Counted from the stretch's first letter, positions 15,335 to 24,595 are shown. The stretch: DNA of 64,000 nucleotides from Clostridiales bacterium (GCA_017428545.1 JAFRQR010000028.1:1-64000), one strand, 5' to 3'. The notes: a model not told the origin generated them from the sequence alone. A program made the numbers and translations.

Positions 15335-17326
15335 TTATGCCAGACACTTCAGCGCGAAATTGTAATACGCTTCTGCGAGATTCTTCATAGCATCCGACGA
15401 TGTGGAACTGTTCTTGATCGCCTTAAGATATGTATCGACAGAATAACTGCCGCTGATATCGCTTCCGATGGAGAAGTCGAAAGAAGCTTCATACTGAGTA
15501 GCAGCAAAGCCCGTGCCCGAAGGTCCCGAGATAACATACTCATAGTAACCGCCGTTCGCCTTACCGGTAATGGTTTCGGAACCGCCGGAAGCGTAAGCTA
15601 CGGTCATATCCGGAGCAGTATCTCCCAATACGGACTTCTTGAAGTACATCTTGACGCTCACTTCAGAAAGGAAAGAGACGGATGCACCATAATAAGCATT
15701 GTTCGGATCGTTTGTGACTGTGTAAGCTTCGCCCTGGATGTTGTCGGCGAAAGAACTGTTGAAATCCACGCCGGAAACTTTAGGAAGCTTGCTCGTATTG
15801 ATCTTGAGCTGAACCTGAGCATAACCGCCATAGATAAGGAGGGCTTCTGCGATTTCCTTATTCTTGACGTTGTTTCCCTTGACAATGGACTGAGCATACT
15901 GCTCAACAGTTCTGGTATCGCTGATGGAATCACCATTTGTGCCGTAGTTGACCGTGATCTGGATCGGAGCGGTCAGGCAGGAAGGCTTAACAGGGATCTG
16001 GAGAGTGTAGTTGTTGCCCTTCTTCTTCAGTTCGCTGAATGCCACAGTACCCGAGACAGTGGTAGCTGCTTTACCGGTCTTTGTGTACTCATAAGAGTAG
16101 GTGACGGAAGTATTCGCGTCAGCATAAGACTGCAGATCGATCTCCGGTGTAAACAGGATCCTTCCATCCAAAGAAACGCTGTAACCTGTAAACCTCGGGG
16201 CTACGATCGCCATGATGGCATCATTTGAAGCATTGTAGGAAACAGGGTTTGAACTGTTCGCGCTGATGAAACTGCTAAGATCATAGCTATGTCCGTCGAT
16301 CTTAAAGTACTGGTCGTTCTTTGACCAGGTCTGGCAGCCGAAGTAGATCTGCGAAGCAGCATCAAGATCATCTGCCAAATGAATGGTTTTCACATTAGAG
16401 AAGAAAAGGTCGGCCCGGTCTGCTCCGTGCGTCGAATGATTTCCGTGGATCTGGACATTGCCTTTGATCGCTATATTTTCAGCGTTGTTAGTAGAGTTGC
16501 TGATTCCGACACCGCCGCCGCCGTTAGCACCGGAACCTTTGCAGGTGTTATCGGTAATCACGCAATCAGCCAAAACAAGGTCACCGCGAAGAACTTTGAT
16601 ACCGCCGCCCATTGCTGAAGCGGTATTTCCGCTGATCGTAGCACCATTGATCTCAGCCATGCCGCAAATATTGTATGTTACACCATCGATTGTTGAGGTT
16701 CTTCCTTTACTGGAGCAGTGAACCGAGACCGCACCGCCGTTAGCGGAAGAGCAGCCGGTGATCGATCCGCCGTTCATGTAAAGTTTAGAACCATTACCGA
16801 CATGGATGGCGCCGCCCTCATCAACGGATTTGAAATTGCTGATAGCTACATCGTTAAGATTCAGCGTGCTTCCATACTGGAGCAGGAAACAGCCGCCTCG
16901 GCCATCATCTGGAGTCGTGCACATAGTGCTGCTGATCCAGTAGTCATCAGAACCGCCGCCGGTATAACCTGCAGCCGTTGTGATCGAACCGTTGGAGATC
17001 GTCAGAACTACGTTGTCAGCGACAACTTCGGTTGAGGTAGTCTTACCGACGATGTACATACTTCCGGAGCCGGAATAGGTGATCGTGTGCCCGTTAAGAT
17101 CGATAGCGATATTCGCCAAGTCTACTGCGATCTGGGCAGTATCACTGACAGCGATATCCTCAGAAAGTGTATAAGTTCCGGCAGTTTCAGGCAGCTTGCC
17201 GCCGTTGCGGTCGATGAATCCCTGATCGATAGTAGCAGGGCCATCTGCGAAAACAGCGCAAGAGAAGATACTGAATACCATTGCCAGAGAACAAAGTGCA
17301 GCGAAAGATTTAATGTGTTTTTTCAC
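15335..17326 (-). CDS. Secreted parallel beta-helix protein with shared C-terminal module
   Basis: About 663 residues. GTG 17326 (VKKHIKSFAALCSLAMVFSI) gives a normal signal peptide cut near VFA; GGAAAGGA lies 11 bases upstream. An ATG at 17371 would add 15 residues before the signal. Residues about 30-350 form a right-handed beta-helix, with DLNGHTITY, LNLNDVAISNFKSVDEGGAIHVG, ISGNTASAMGGGIKV and ITDNTC-GGGGVGI rungs as in Pmp-like adhesins. Residues about 370-660 carry the module shared with the gene at 12734 (TVEQYAQSIVKG, EIAEALLIYGGYAQVQL, LAEAYYNFALKCLA). It shares an operon with peptide B. Confidence 0.82.
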   Translation of the reverse strand: MKKHIKSFAALCSLAMVFSIFSCAVFADGPATIDQGFIDRNGGKLPETAGTYTLSEDIAVSDTAQIAVDLANIAIDLNGHTITYSGSGSMYIVGKTTSTEVVADNVVLTISNGSITTAAGYTGGGSDDYWISSTMCTTPDDGRGGCFLLQYGSTLNLNDVAISNFKSVDEGGAIHVGNGSKLYMNGGSITGCSSANGGAVSVHCSSKGRTSTIDGVTYNICGMAEINGATISGNTASAMGGGIKVLRGDLVLADCVITDNTCKGSGANGGGGVGISNSTNNAENIAIKGNVQIHGNHSTHGADRADLFFSNVKTIHLADDLDAASQIYFGCQTWSKNDQYFKIDGHSYDLSSFISANSSNPVSYNASNDAIMAIVAPRFTGYSVSLDGRILFTPEIDLQSYADANTSVTYSYEYTKTGKAATTVSGTVAFSELKKKGNNYTLQIPVKPSCLTAPIQITVNYGTNGDSISDTRTVEQYAQSIVKGNNVKNKEIAEALLIYGGYAQVQLKINTSKLPKVSGVDFNSSFADNIQGEAYTVTNDPNNAYYGASVSFLSEVSVKMYFKKSVLGDTAPDMTVAYASGGSETITGKANGGYYEYVISGPSGTGFAATQYEASFDFSIGSDISGSYSVDTYLKAIKNSSTSSDAMKNLAEAYYNFALKCLA

Positions 17327-17387
17327 TTCAATATCCGTCCTTTCCAACTTATGTGTAATAATGTTACGCAATACTTTAACCTCATGT

Positions 17388-17416
17388 ATTATACCACTAT
17401 TACTAATACATGTTAA
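17388..17416 (-). promoter_or_regulatory. Promoter of the beta-helix operon
   Basis: Minus strand: TTAACA (17416-17411), a 17-bp spacer ending in TGG, and TATAAT (17393-17388). It lies about 60 bp before GTG 17326. Confidence 0.7.
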
Positions 17417-17560
17417 TTCAATTCTTTTTTATCAGGAAAATAAGTTTTATTCTGTTACATATGTTACAGTTCCATAAGTGAAGCGTCACTTTTCTTGAAA
17501 AGCACTATCCCGCGACCCTATATTGAAATCAGGTTATGCATGTTTTTGGGGGGTGCTGAT

Positions 17561-20014
17561 ATGAAGAAGTTTTTGTGCGGCGGGAAAAGCACTTTGGCGC
17601 TCATTTTGTGCGCCGGCCTGATCATTCCGATGGCCGCAGCATGTAAGAAGAAAAGCAAAGGCTCGGGCTCCGATGACAAGAACGCCAAGGGCCAAGCTGA
17701 ATATGTCGATGAGAACGATCTTTACTACTCCGACACATCCATTGACCTGAATATCGACTTTCAGGCAGATCCAACGCGAGAAGTGGCGAGTACCGATATT
17801 TGGGACGCGCTGATCGGTAATGACAAGATCTATGTACCCTATTACGTCAGCTACAAGGCGACCGAAGAAGAGTCGGATTTCATGGAAAACTGCAATTTCA
17901 ATGACGATGAGCAGCTCATGAAGTATTACGAGATCAGCAAATCTCTCGTGGAAAACGGATTTTTCATTTTGAATATGCAGGGCGAAACGATCGCGAAGAT
18001 CAAAGCCGGTGTCTATGAAGGCATCGGCAACATACATGTCTTAAACGACGGTCGCCTCGTCGCGGATTATTCCGAGTTTATTCCCGAAACGCAGGAATAT
18101 ATCCATAAGATCTATATCATGGACGAAAACGGAGAGAAGTTGTCACAGATCGATGTAGATTTGGAGCAAGGAGAAGATTTTGAGGTCTTTTCCCTCGGTG
18201 ACGGAAGCATGGTCCTTCGTCCGTATTTTGACAGTAAACTGGTCTTTATCGACGAGAATGGTCATACCACCGGCGAAGCAACGTACAAGGATGACTTCAA
18301 GACGATCTGCACATTTGACGGGAAGACCTATCTGCTGACTCAGAAAGCGAAGTACACGGAGACGGATGTACAGATTCAAAACTTCGCCCAGGAGATCGAT
18401 GTTAAGAACGGAAAACTCGGCGAGCAGATCGAGATCGCAAATGACGCGCCGGGGCGCTTTTACAAAGGAGACGCGCTCTACTACCAGTACGAGGCGGGCC
18501 TTTATACATACGATCTTCTGAAGGGTACCAGTGAGACAGTATTCGGACCTGAGAATCTGGATATCACTTTTGACGGATGCGCCGACATGAGGATCTGCGA
18601 AAACGGGGATATCGACTATACCGATTCGCATTATTACGGTGAGGGTGAGATGGGGTATCGAGAGTTCACACTTGTACATCTTCACCGCGAAGAGAAGAAT
18701 CCGTATGCAGGAAGACGCATCGTCTATCTTTGCAGCTGCATGGATTCCGTCTACGACGTCCAGAAGATGGTCGCCGCGTACAACAAGCGCCCGGAAAGTA
18801 AGGCGCGCGTCGTCACTTATGTGCAGTCGGCCGATATTTCTTCCGGTTTTGCAAAAGCACAGGCCACGGCCGCGGACGAGCTCCTTCTCGCCATGAAGTC
18901 CGGTAACGGTCCGGACGTTCTTCTGAATTGTGCCGAGTACGGACAGTTCAACAGCAACGAGATCCTCGTGGACCTGAACCCCTACATGGACGGCGACACA
19001 GGCATTGACCGCGCCAAATACTTTGACAACATCTTCCGTGCTTTTGAAGCAAACGGCAAACTTTACCAGATGCCGATCCTCGTCGGTATGGTCGGGTTCA
19101 ACGCCGATCCGAAAGTCCTCGGAAATGTTGATTCGTGGAACCTTTCGGAGTTTGCGCAGAAGATGGACTCGCTCGGAAGTGAAGTCTACCCGACAATGGG
19201 CCATTTCATGGACAGTATGTTCGTGTCGGACAGCGAAACGCTTCTTTGTGGTTTCCTCTATAACGATATGGATCACTATGTCGATTACACAAAGAGAGAA
19301 TGCTACTTCGATTCCGATGATTTCCGAAAAGTACTTGAGATGAGCAAGAATTACGGCGGTCGCATGACGATGGATCAGTATGCGGCGCTTCAAGAAGAGT
19401 ATGACTCTATGGAAGATGAGCACCGTCAGGAATCTCGCATGATGCAGGACGGAGTCTGCGCGCTCAGCACGTTCTATGTCGGGAACCTGGAAAGTTTCAG
19501 TGAATATGCCGATCTTTGTCATGACGATCCGCTCTTTATCGGCTGGCCGTCTTCGGATCCTTCCGGCATGTCCGCGGTCCCGGATGTTTCCGTCGGGATC
19601 TCCGCGTTTTCGAACTGTAAGGACGAGGCCTGGGATTTCGTCTCCTATCTACTCTCCGAAGAGGCGCAGATGATCCTGGTCGAAAACGGAAACCGTTACA
19701 TCTACACAAATCGTGCCGTTGAGGACGCCGATATCCAAGCGTCGATCCAAAATTATAACGATAGAGTCAAATACATTGAGGAAGAGCTAGAGGATCCCGA
19801 GAGGGCATCCCGCATTTCCGTCTGCGACGAAAAGACCGCGCAGCGTTTCCTTTCCGTTATCGAAAGGATCGGCGCAGCCATTACGAAGAATCCGACGATC
19901 ATGGACATCGTTCTTGAAGAATCCAAATCCTACTTTGCCGGCCAGCAGACCGCCGAGAACGTCAGCAAGTCCATCCAGAACCGCGTCAGCACCCTGATAA
20001 ATGAAACGAAGTGA
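17561..20014 (+). CDS. Solute-binding lipoprotein with N-terminal propeller-like domain (copy 1)
   Basis: 817 residues. The lipoprotein signal ends in MAAAC. Residues about 60-380 are beta-rich and contain propeller-like repeats (VLNDGRLVADYS, SLGDGSMVLRPYF, DENGHTTGE). From about 383 a family 1 extracellular solute-binding domain follows (YNKRPESKARVVTYV, AMKSGNGPDVLLN, NPYMDGDTGIDRAKYFDNI, GKLYQMPIL, DEAWDFVSYLL), as in sugar ABC binding proteins. No permease or ATPase gene is near, so it is an orphan binding protein or a sensor. It has a close paralogue at 24596. ATG 17561 follows GGGGGGTG. Two AAAAGCAC octamers lie at the promoter and in codons 9-11. Confidence 0.85.
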   Translation: MKKFLCGGKSTLALILCAGLIIPMAAACKKKSKGSGSDDKNAKGQAEYVDENDLYYSDTSIDLNIDFQADPTREVASTDIWDALIGNDKIYVPYYVSYKATEEESDFMENCNFNDDEQLMKYYEISKSLVENGFFILNMQGETIAKIKAGVYEGIGNIHVLNDGRLVADYSEFIPETQEYIHKIYIMDENGEKLSQIDVDLEQGEDFEVFSLGDGSMVLRPYFDSKLVFIDENGHTTGEATYKDDFKTICTFDGKTYLLTQKAKYTETDVQIQNFAQEIDVKNGKLGEQIEIANDAPGRFYKGDALYYQYEAGLYTYDLLKGTSETVFGPENLDITFDGCADMRICENGDIDYTDSHYYGEGEMGYREFTLVHLHREEKNPYAGRRIVYLCSCMDSVYDVQKMVAAYNKRPESKARVVTYVQSADISSGFAKAQATAADELLLAMKSGNGPDVLLNCAEYGQFNSNEILVDLNPYMDGDTGIDRAKYFDNIFRAFEANGKLYQMPILVGMVGFNADPKVLGNVDSWNLSEFAQKMDSLGSEVYPTMGHFMDSMFVSDSETLLCGFLYNDMDHYVDYTKRECYFDSDDFRKVLEMSKNYGGRMTMDQYAALQEEYDSMEDEHRQESRMMQDGVCALSTFYVGNLESFSEYADLCHDDPLFIGWPSSDPSGMSAVPDVSVGISAFSNCKDEAWDFVSYLLSEEAQMILVENGNRYIYTNRAVEDADIQASIQNYNDRVKYIEEELEDPERASRISVCDEKTAQRFLSVIERIGAAITKNPTIMDIVLEESKSYFAGQQTAENVSKSIQNRVSTLINETK

Positions 20015-20061
20015 TTGCTTAATTCCTCGCGAAAGCACCTTTCACGAACAACTTGAACAAG

Positions 20062-20101
20062 AAAAAAGGAGCTGCCCCGTTTTTGGGACAGCTCCTTTTT
20101 T
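20062..20101. terminator. Bidirectional terminator between convergent genes
   Basis: AAAAAGGAGCTG and CAGCTCCTTTTT form a 12-bp stem around a loop that can itself pair (CCCC/GGGA). A-run before and T-run after allow termination on both strands. It serves the genes ending at 20014 (plus) and 20121 (minus). Confidence 0.9.
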
Positions 20102-20120
20102 GAGGTTAATATGTGAGGAT

Positions 20121-21143
20121 TCAGATTCTGTTAAAGCTGATGATCTTGCAATTGACATCCGCTTCGAGACAAGCGTTATAACCGGCGTTGCTCTTGTAGT
20201 CATATTGTACTTTCATCGAATACATAGATCCGCCTTGAGAAAGTGCTGTATCGCACAATGTCTTAACACGCTGCATTTCCTGAATAGCAGCGTTAGTGGA
20301 CGGATCACCGAGATCGATCGCACCGGTTGCAGCACCTACGATAATACCGGCCACTGGTGTAAACAAGAAAGACGTAATAGTGGAAACGATTGCGGCTGCG
20401 AGCACGCGATTGACCGTTTGCCCGTTTTGAAGGGAGTTGATCTCCTTTATGACAAGGCTTCTCAAATTCTGCACGTCGGCTCTGGTCATGGTATATGTGA
20501 TCGTTTTGGATTCACCTCTTCCGATCCAAACACCTGTGAATTCCTGTCTCGGCTCACTGGGTTCGATAACGAGACTTGGTACATACTTCGGATGGAAATA
20601 CTTCTTTCCGCCGTACTGGACAGAACTTGTCACGGCGAGCAGATACTTCTTATCGTAATCGGATCTCATGGAAATGTAAGAAGACAGCTTGTCTCCGGTC
20701 TTCAGATTGAGGATACGGGGGCTTCCGCTCGGGGAGCCTAAGTTGTGAAGAATGACCTGCCCGTAATTGACATTCTTGGTAACAGTGATCGTCTCATTAC
20801 TGGTAATTGTATAGTTGGTGTTGATCCCCGTTCCGTAAGAATTCTTAAATGTATAGTTATAGCCTCTTGGCGCTGTAATACCATATTGGCTGAGTATCCA
20901 GCCCAAAGTTCTGCCGGAATCTACAGTTACTGTCCTACTCACTGCTCCTGTGAATTTAACTGTCCTTTGGACCGCAGCCTGAGCTCTGCTCGCTGCAAAA
21001 GTGTTCCCGGACAATGTGTAAAAAGATAACTCCTCTGAGGAAGACTTATCCAGCCGCTTAGGTAAATTTCCCGCCATGCCGATCATCATGGAAGTGACCA
21101 GCGCGATAGATGTAATGCTCTTTATAATTACTGCTTTTTTCAT
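20121..21143 (-). CDS. Secreted protein with beta domains and an internal glycine-rich hydrophobic hairpin
   Basis: 340 residues, signal peptide MKKAVIIKSITSIALVTSMM. The first two thirds look like repeated beta-sandwich pieces (VKFTGAVSRTVTVDSGRTLG, YTITSNETITVTKNVNYG). Near residues 245-285 there is a striking hydrophobic, glycine- and alanine-rich stretch (ILAAAIVSTITSFLF-like, then TPVAGIIVGAATGAIDLG). It resembles glycine-zipper hairpins of pore-forming or bacteriocin-type proteins. The remaining C-terminus is soluble with three cysteines. No immunity-type gene is evident beside it. I do not recognise the family; a secreted toxin is a guess from the hairpin only. Ribosome site AAGGAGAAA precedes ATG 21143. 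Confidence 0.65.
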   Translation of the reverse strand: MKKAVIIKSITSIALVTSMMIGMAGNLPKRLDKSSSEELSFYTLSGNTFAASRAQAAVQRTVKFTGAVSRTVTVDSGRTLGWILSQYGITAPRGYNYTFKNSYGTGINTNYTITSNETITVTKNVNYGQVILHNLGSPSGSPRILNLKTGDKLSSYISMRSDYDKKYLLAVTSSVQYGGKKYFHPKYVPSLVIEPSEPRQEFTGVWIGRGESKTITYTMTRADVQNLRSLVIKEINSLQNGQTVNRVLAAAIVSTITSFLFTPVAGIIVGAATGAIDLGDPSTNAAIQEMQRVKTLCDTALSQGGSMYSMKVQYDYKSNAGYNACLEADVNCKIISFNRI

Positions 21144-21209
21144 AGATTTCTCCTTTGTAGAATGAATGTAAACTGGTTGAATTGGTTGAAAATGAGTATT
21201 TTGATACGA

Positions 21210-21301
21210 GCTGCCCCGTTACCGGGGCAGCATCGCCCTAGTGTGTCCGTGGAATCAGGATCAAAAAGATCCTGCAGGACTCATAGTGATGAAAGTATCG
21301 C
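21210..21301. other. Cluster of three hairpins downstream of the wall-binding protein
   Basis: GCTGCCCCG/CGGGGCAGC (21210-21231), CAGGATC/GATCCTG (21256-21274) and a longer imperfect pair around 21291-21319 (GAAAGT.TCGC and GCGAT..ACTTTC). They lie between the stop at 21322 and the start of the minus-strand gene at 21143. At least one should end transcription of the wall-binding gene, although no T-run is perfect. The first repeats the core GCTGCCCCG of the terminator at 20062. Confidence 0.5.
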
Positions 21302-21321
21302 AAAGCGATAGGGACTTTCGG

Positions 21322-22671
21322 TCAAGTGTTGGGAATATCGCTTCCGACATTGTGAGGGTCTTGCCCCTGATCGACATCTTCCGCTCGACAGTATTTTCCA
21401 TAACCTACATGAACATACAATGTTCCTTCGTATTCGATGGATTCGTATGAACGCATAATTCCACTTGCATCGAAGTATCGTAATCCGCCGTATACAGGAA
21501 GAATACCTGAGTATCTGACTCCACTTGCATCAAAGTAGTACCAGTTTCCATTGATCTTACAATAGTGATTCGTGATCAATGCTCCTTCCGGCAGATAATC
21601 GTATTCGATCTCATTTTCGTAATCTCCCCAGAATGCTTCCGGAGGAATTACGTCTAAGTCTTTTACAGGATACTTGACGCTGCTGGAGTGTTTAAACGAG
21701 TAGTAAGATTTGCCGTTCGGTAATGTGACCCATCCAGTCCTAAGAACGCCATCGGTGCCGAGATAGTACTTGTAACCGTCGATCGTTGTGAACCCGGTAA
21801 CTGCAACACCATGGTTGTCGTAGTAGTACGTCTTTCCTTCGATGGTCTGCCATCCGGTAATAGCCTTACCGTCGCTTGTAAGGTGAGATACCTTACCGTC
21901 GATGGTCTGTGTTCCTGTAAGTCTTACGCAATTGCTGTTGAAGTAGTAAGTCGCTCCGCCGATCGACTGCCAGCCCTTCTGAGCTTCGCCGTTGCCGTTG
22001 AAGTAGTAGGTGTTGCCACTGATCGTCTTCCAGCCGCTCTTAAACATTCTGCCGTTGCTTGTATCAAAGTAATACCTGTAGGACCCGACAGTTTTCAGGC
22101 CGGTATACATTTTTCCGTCGCCGTCAAAATAGTATCTGTTACCACTAATTGTCTGCCAGCCGGTAAGCGCTGCGCCGCTGCTGCCCAAGTAATGACCCGA
22201 TACCCAGCAGTTCTTCTGCATGCGGCCGTTGCTATCAAAATAGTAGTTCTTGCCGCTGATCTTCTTCCAGCCCTTTACCACACCGTTGCTATCCAAGTAG
22301 TACTTGGTACTGCCTTCCGTGTGCCAGCCGGTGACCGCTCCGCCGACAGGACCGAAGTAATACTTCTTTCCGTTGGCAGTTGTCTTCCAGACGTTCTTCT
22401 GCATCTTCGCAGTGGAAGGGTCAAAGTAATACTTGGTTCCGCTGACGGTGTAAAAACCTGTAACGGCATTGCCGTTACCGTCAAAGTAGTACTTGGATCC
22501 GTTGACCGTCATCCACGTTGCTCTGGCGTAATTGCCGTTCGACAAAACGTAGTGATACTTGCCGTCTTTGCCTTTTTCCAACCCCGCTGCCGAGACAAAA
22601 GCCGTGCAAGAAATGATGACGAGAAGTGCCATCAATAACGATAGCCATTTTTTGCTTGTTGTTTTTTCCAT
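21322..22671 (-). CDS. Secreted cell-wall-binding repeat protein
   Basis: 449 residues with a signal peptide (SLLMALLVIISCTAFVSAAG). From residue 30 to about 330 it consists of roughly fifteen 19-21-residue repeats of the form GWxTIxGKxYYFDxxGxxxTG, the CW_binding/choline-binding repeat that forms a beta-solenoid and binds teichoic acid or polysaccharide. A C-terminal part (about 340-449) has degenerate copies and an acidic end. There is no enzymatic domain, so it is an adhesin or spacer on the surface. It is monocistronic on the minus strand; the start ATG 22671 follows GGAGGTATTTTT. Nearly all repeats end in YYFD/N, with slight drift in the last three. Confidence 0.9.
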   Translation of the reverse strand: MEKTTSKKWLSLLMALLVIISCTAFVSAAGLEKGKDGKYHYVLSNGNYARATWMTVNGSKYYFDGNGNAVTGFYTVSGTKYYFDPSTAKMQKNVWKTTANGKKYYFGPVGGAVTGWHTEGSTKYYLDSNGVVKGWKKISGKNYYFDSNGRMQKNCWVSGHYLGSSGAALTGWQTISGNRYYFDGDGKMYTGLKTVGSYRYYFDTSNGRMFKSGWKTISGNTYYFNGNGEAQKGWQSIGGATYYFNSNCVRLTGTQTIDGKVSHLTSDGKAITGWQTIEGKTYYYDNHGVAVTGFTTIDGYKYYLGTDGVLRTGWVTLPNGKSYYSFKHSSSVKYPVKDLDVIPPEAFWGDYENEIEYDYLPEGALITNHYCKINGNWYYFDASGVRYSGILPVYGGLRYFDASGIMRSYESIEYEGTLYVHVGYGKYCRAEDVDQGQDPHNVGSDIPNT

Positions 22672-22779
22672 AAAAATACCTCCGTTTAAAATGTGGACAC
22701 ACTTAGTAATTTGAGAGTAGCACCGCCCGGCGCCCGAAAATCCGACTTGTAAAAAACAAAAGCAAATTTGTAAAAAATT

Positions 22780-22809
22780 ACCCTCTTTCGTTTTCCTGCG
22801 AAAGAGGGT
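22780..22809 (-). terminator. Terminator of the RelE/Phd operon
   Basis: An 11-bp perfect stem, ACCCTCTTTCG (22780-22790) with CGAAAGAGGGT (22799-22809). On the minus strand it is followed by AATTTTTTAC. It lies about 45 bp after the toxin stop. Confidence 0.85.
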
Positions 22810-22855
22810 TCGTTATCGATGATTATTTATCTTATTCTATGTCGTCTGCTTGCGT

Positions 22856-23164
22856 TTAAATTCCAAAGAGTATGTTCAGGAAATCGCGTCGCGCGTCAAG
22901 TATTCGGATAATCTTTACCGTATCATCTTCAATACGATAGAAGACATAATTCTTGTTCGAGTAGATGTAATGATAGTCAGACTCAATGCCATATCTTTCC
23001 CATATACCGGGCCCTTGCAACGGAAACTGCTCGAGTAACTTGATGTCATGCATGACCAAAGCAATATTCTTGGCTGCGGATTTCTCACCGAATTGAATCG
23101 AAATGTATTCTCGGATCTCTTCAATATCAATGAGAGCTTGAGGAGAAAAAAGTATACGTTTCAT
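22856..23164 (-). CDS. RelE/ParE-family toxin
   Basis: 102 residues with the RelE/ParE pattern: FSPQALIDIEEIREYI at the N-terminus, a central LEQFPLQGPGI, then YHYIYSNKNYVFYRIEDDTVKIIRILDARRDF. Members either cleave mRNA on the ribosome or inhibit gyrase; the sequence does not decide which. It overlaps the antitoxin gene by four bases, so the two are translationally coupled with the antitoxin first. A strong terminator closes the pair. Confidence 0.9.
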   Translation of the reverse strand: MKRILFSPQALIDIEEIREYISIQFGEKSAAKNIALVMHDIKLLEQFPLQGPGIWERYGIESDYHYIYSNKNYVFYRIEDDTVKIIRILDARRDFLNILFGI

Positions 23165-23403
23165 AAGCCAAGCCTTTTCTCAACGTCTTCAAGTGAGATC
23201 CAGCCGTCCTTAGCAGAAGCCTCGCCTTTTCCCAATTCCTGGATAAGAGCTTTCATGGCATTCAATTCATCAAGTTCTTTCATATCGATAATCGCGCAGT
23301 CTCCGCGTCCGTTCTTGGTCAGGTAAACCGGAGAACCGTATGATACATCATCCAGAACGCTTTTGTAGTTTCTTAAGTCTGATACAGGTCGAATATTCGG
23401 CAT
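23161..23403 (-). CDS. Antitoxin, Phd/YefM family
   Basis: 80 residues from ATG 23403 (MPNIRPVSDLRNYKSVLDDV), with GCAGGAGGATC just upstream; a longer in-frame reading lacks a ribosome site. IRPVSDLRNY, PVYLTKNGRGDCAIIDMKEL is the Phd/YefM DNA-binding and dimer fold. It neutralises the RelE-like toxin downstream through its C-terminal helix (EDVEKRLGL) and should autorepress the operon. Confidence 0.9.
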   Translation of the reverse strand: MPNIRPVSDLRNYKSVLDDVSYGSPVYLTKNGRGDCAIIDMKELDELNAMKALIQELGKGEASAKDGWISLEDVEKRLGL

Positions 23404-23508
23404 TGGTTGATCCTCCTGCGCTGTATAATTTGCAACATAATTATACATAAAATTTTCAGCAAAATCAATTTAAAACCAGAGAAGAAAGACCACTCATCAG
23501 ACCGAAAA

Positions 23509-23982
23509 CTAAAACTTTTTCACCAGCCACACGATCCCCATAAGGATCAGCGTGAACTCGGCAAAGCCCCACAATATCCCTGTCACCATGCGCCGGAAGT
23601 TCGTGGACTCGTACGATGTGAACTTCTGAATGAGCCCGTCGACCGCAAGCGGCACAAGAAGGATCGGCAGCACGATCAGCGCGGGCAGAAGAGGAATATC
23701 CAACACAAAATAGAAGATCGGAAAGAGCAGGAGCGCGATCACGCGCCCGGCCATGATCCCCGTGCATCTTGCGCAAAGCGGAAATTGGTAACTTCCGATG
23801 AAAAAACTTCTGGAAGGCATCTGGTGGCATCTGATGGTCCTGCCGCAAAGCTCCATCCAGAACGCCCATCGCCGGTCGCGTTTGTTCACCACTGCCGAAG
23901 CGGGCACAGAAACAGCGCCGGCCGAAGATTCTTCGGAAACGGCGCCCGTGTTCGTGCTGTTGTTCTTTTCCGCGACACTCAT
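23509..23982 (-). CDS. DUF2085 membrane protein
   Basis: About 157 residues. CHQMPSRSFFIGSYQFPLCARC and LAVDGLIQKFTSYESTNFRRMVTG are the signature of DUF2085. There are three or four membrane segments, including VIALLLFPIFYFVLDIPL, ALIVLPILLVPLAV and the C-terminal helix. The conserved C, H, C, C residues could bind metal. Function unknown. ATG 23982 is used; a GTG at 24012 is possible. The ribosome site GAGTGAG is weak. It lies 30 bases behind the zinc-ribbon gene and is probably co-transcribed with it. Confidence 0.82.
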   Translation of the reverse strand: MSVAEKNNSTNTGAVSEESSAGAVSVPASAVVNKRDRRWAFWMELCGRTIRCHQMPSRSFFIGSYQFPLCARCTGIMAGRVIALLLFPIFYFVLDIPLLPALIVLPILLVPLAVDGLIQKFTSYESTNFRRMVTGILWGFAEFTLILMGIVWLVKKF

Positions 23983-24012
23983 GATCTGCTCACTCTTGCA
24001 TATTGCAAGCAC

Positions 24013-24225
24013 TCACAGCTTAAACTTGTGCCCGCAGTTTTTGCAGATCCAGAAATTGTTGGTCTTTGTCTTTTTGCCTTCACCGCAGAAGCCGCAAAGA
24101 AGCCCGAACCAGTTTTGGAAGAAAAGAACGCCGCAGCAGCCCTTTCCCACCGAATAATCTTTGCCGCTTGTCTTAATTTCGCTCATAATATCGCAGTTAT
24201 CGCTGCCGCATCTTGGACATGTCAT
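24013..24225 (-). CDS. Small double zinc-ribbon protein with hydrophobic centre
   Basis: 70 residues. CPRCGSDNC at the start and CKNCGH at the end make a zinc ribbon; between them CCGVLFFQNWFGLLCGFCGEG is hydrophobic with further cysteines. Such proteins are found widely in Clostridia beside membrane proteins, without known function. The ribosome site AAAGGAGAGAC precedes ATG 24225. It shares an operon with the DUF2085 gene. Confidence 0.75.
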   Translation of the reverse strand: MTCPRCGSDNCDIMSEIKTSGKDYSVGKGCCGVLFFQNWFGLLCGFCGEGKKTKTNNFWICKNCGHKFKL

Positions 24226-24595
24226 ATTTGTCTCTCCTTTATCTATTCAGTTTCTATCTCGATTCTCTGAACCCGTCCCTCAAAAAGCACTTTCAGGGAC
24301 ACTTACAGAGGATTTATCCTTTCCACTACTGCACATTATATAATACCACCACCCCCATGTGAATGCCCGCCCGAAAAACTTTACCGTTTCTTAAAAATCT
24401 GAACTCCGCCGCCGACCGTGGCGCCGCGTTTCGCCACCCTGTCCAAACAGCTAACTCTTCCCGCGCCCCGGCCCAAACGGAAGATACGTTCCCCTCAAAC
24501 ATTACAATAAGATTAATAATCCCGTTTTTCCTTGATTTGACGTACGGCCCCCCTTTAGTATGGGAGTTACAACTGAAAAAGATTGGGGAAAAGTT
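24226..24595. other. Intergenic region between divergent operons
   Basis: No gene seen. It holds an AAAAGCAC octamer (24283-24290) and a palindromic ATTATATAAT (about 24336-24345) that could serve as the -10 element for the minus-strand pair. A TTGACG at about 24538 followed by TATGGG is a weak plus-strand promoter candidate. Confidence 0.4.

Noticed and set aside
20121..21143. Bacteriocin with immunity gene
   Set aside because: The hydrophobic hairpin is suggestive, but no processing site, export gene or small immunity-type membrane protein accompanies it.
21811..22638. 275-codon plus-strand frame opposite the wall-binding repeats
   Set aside because: Produced by the complement of regular YYFDxxG repeats; the product simply repeats the same shadow motif.
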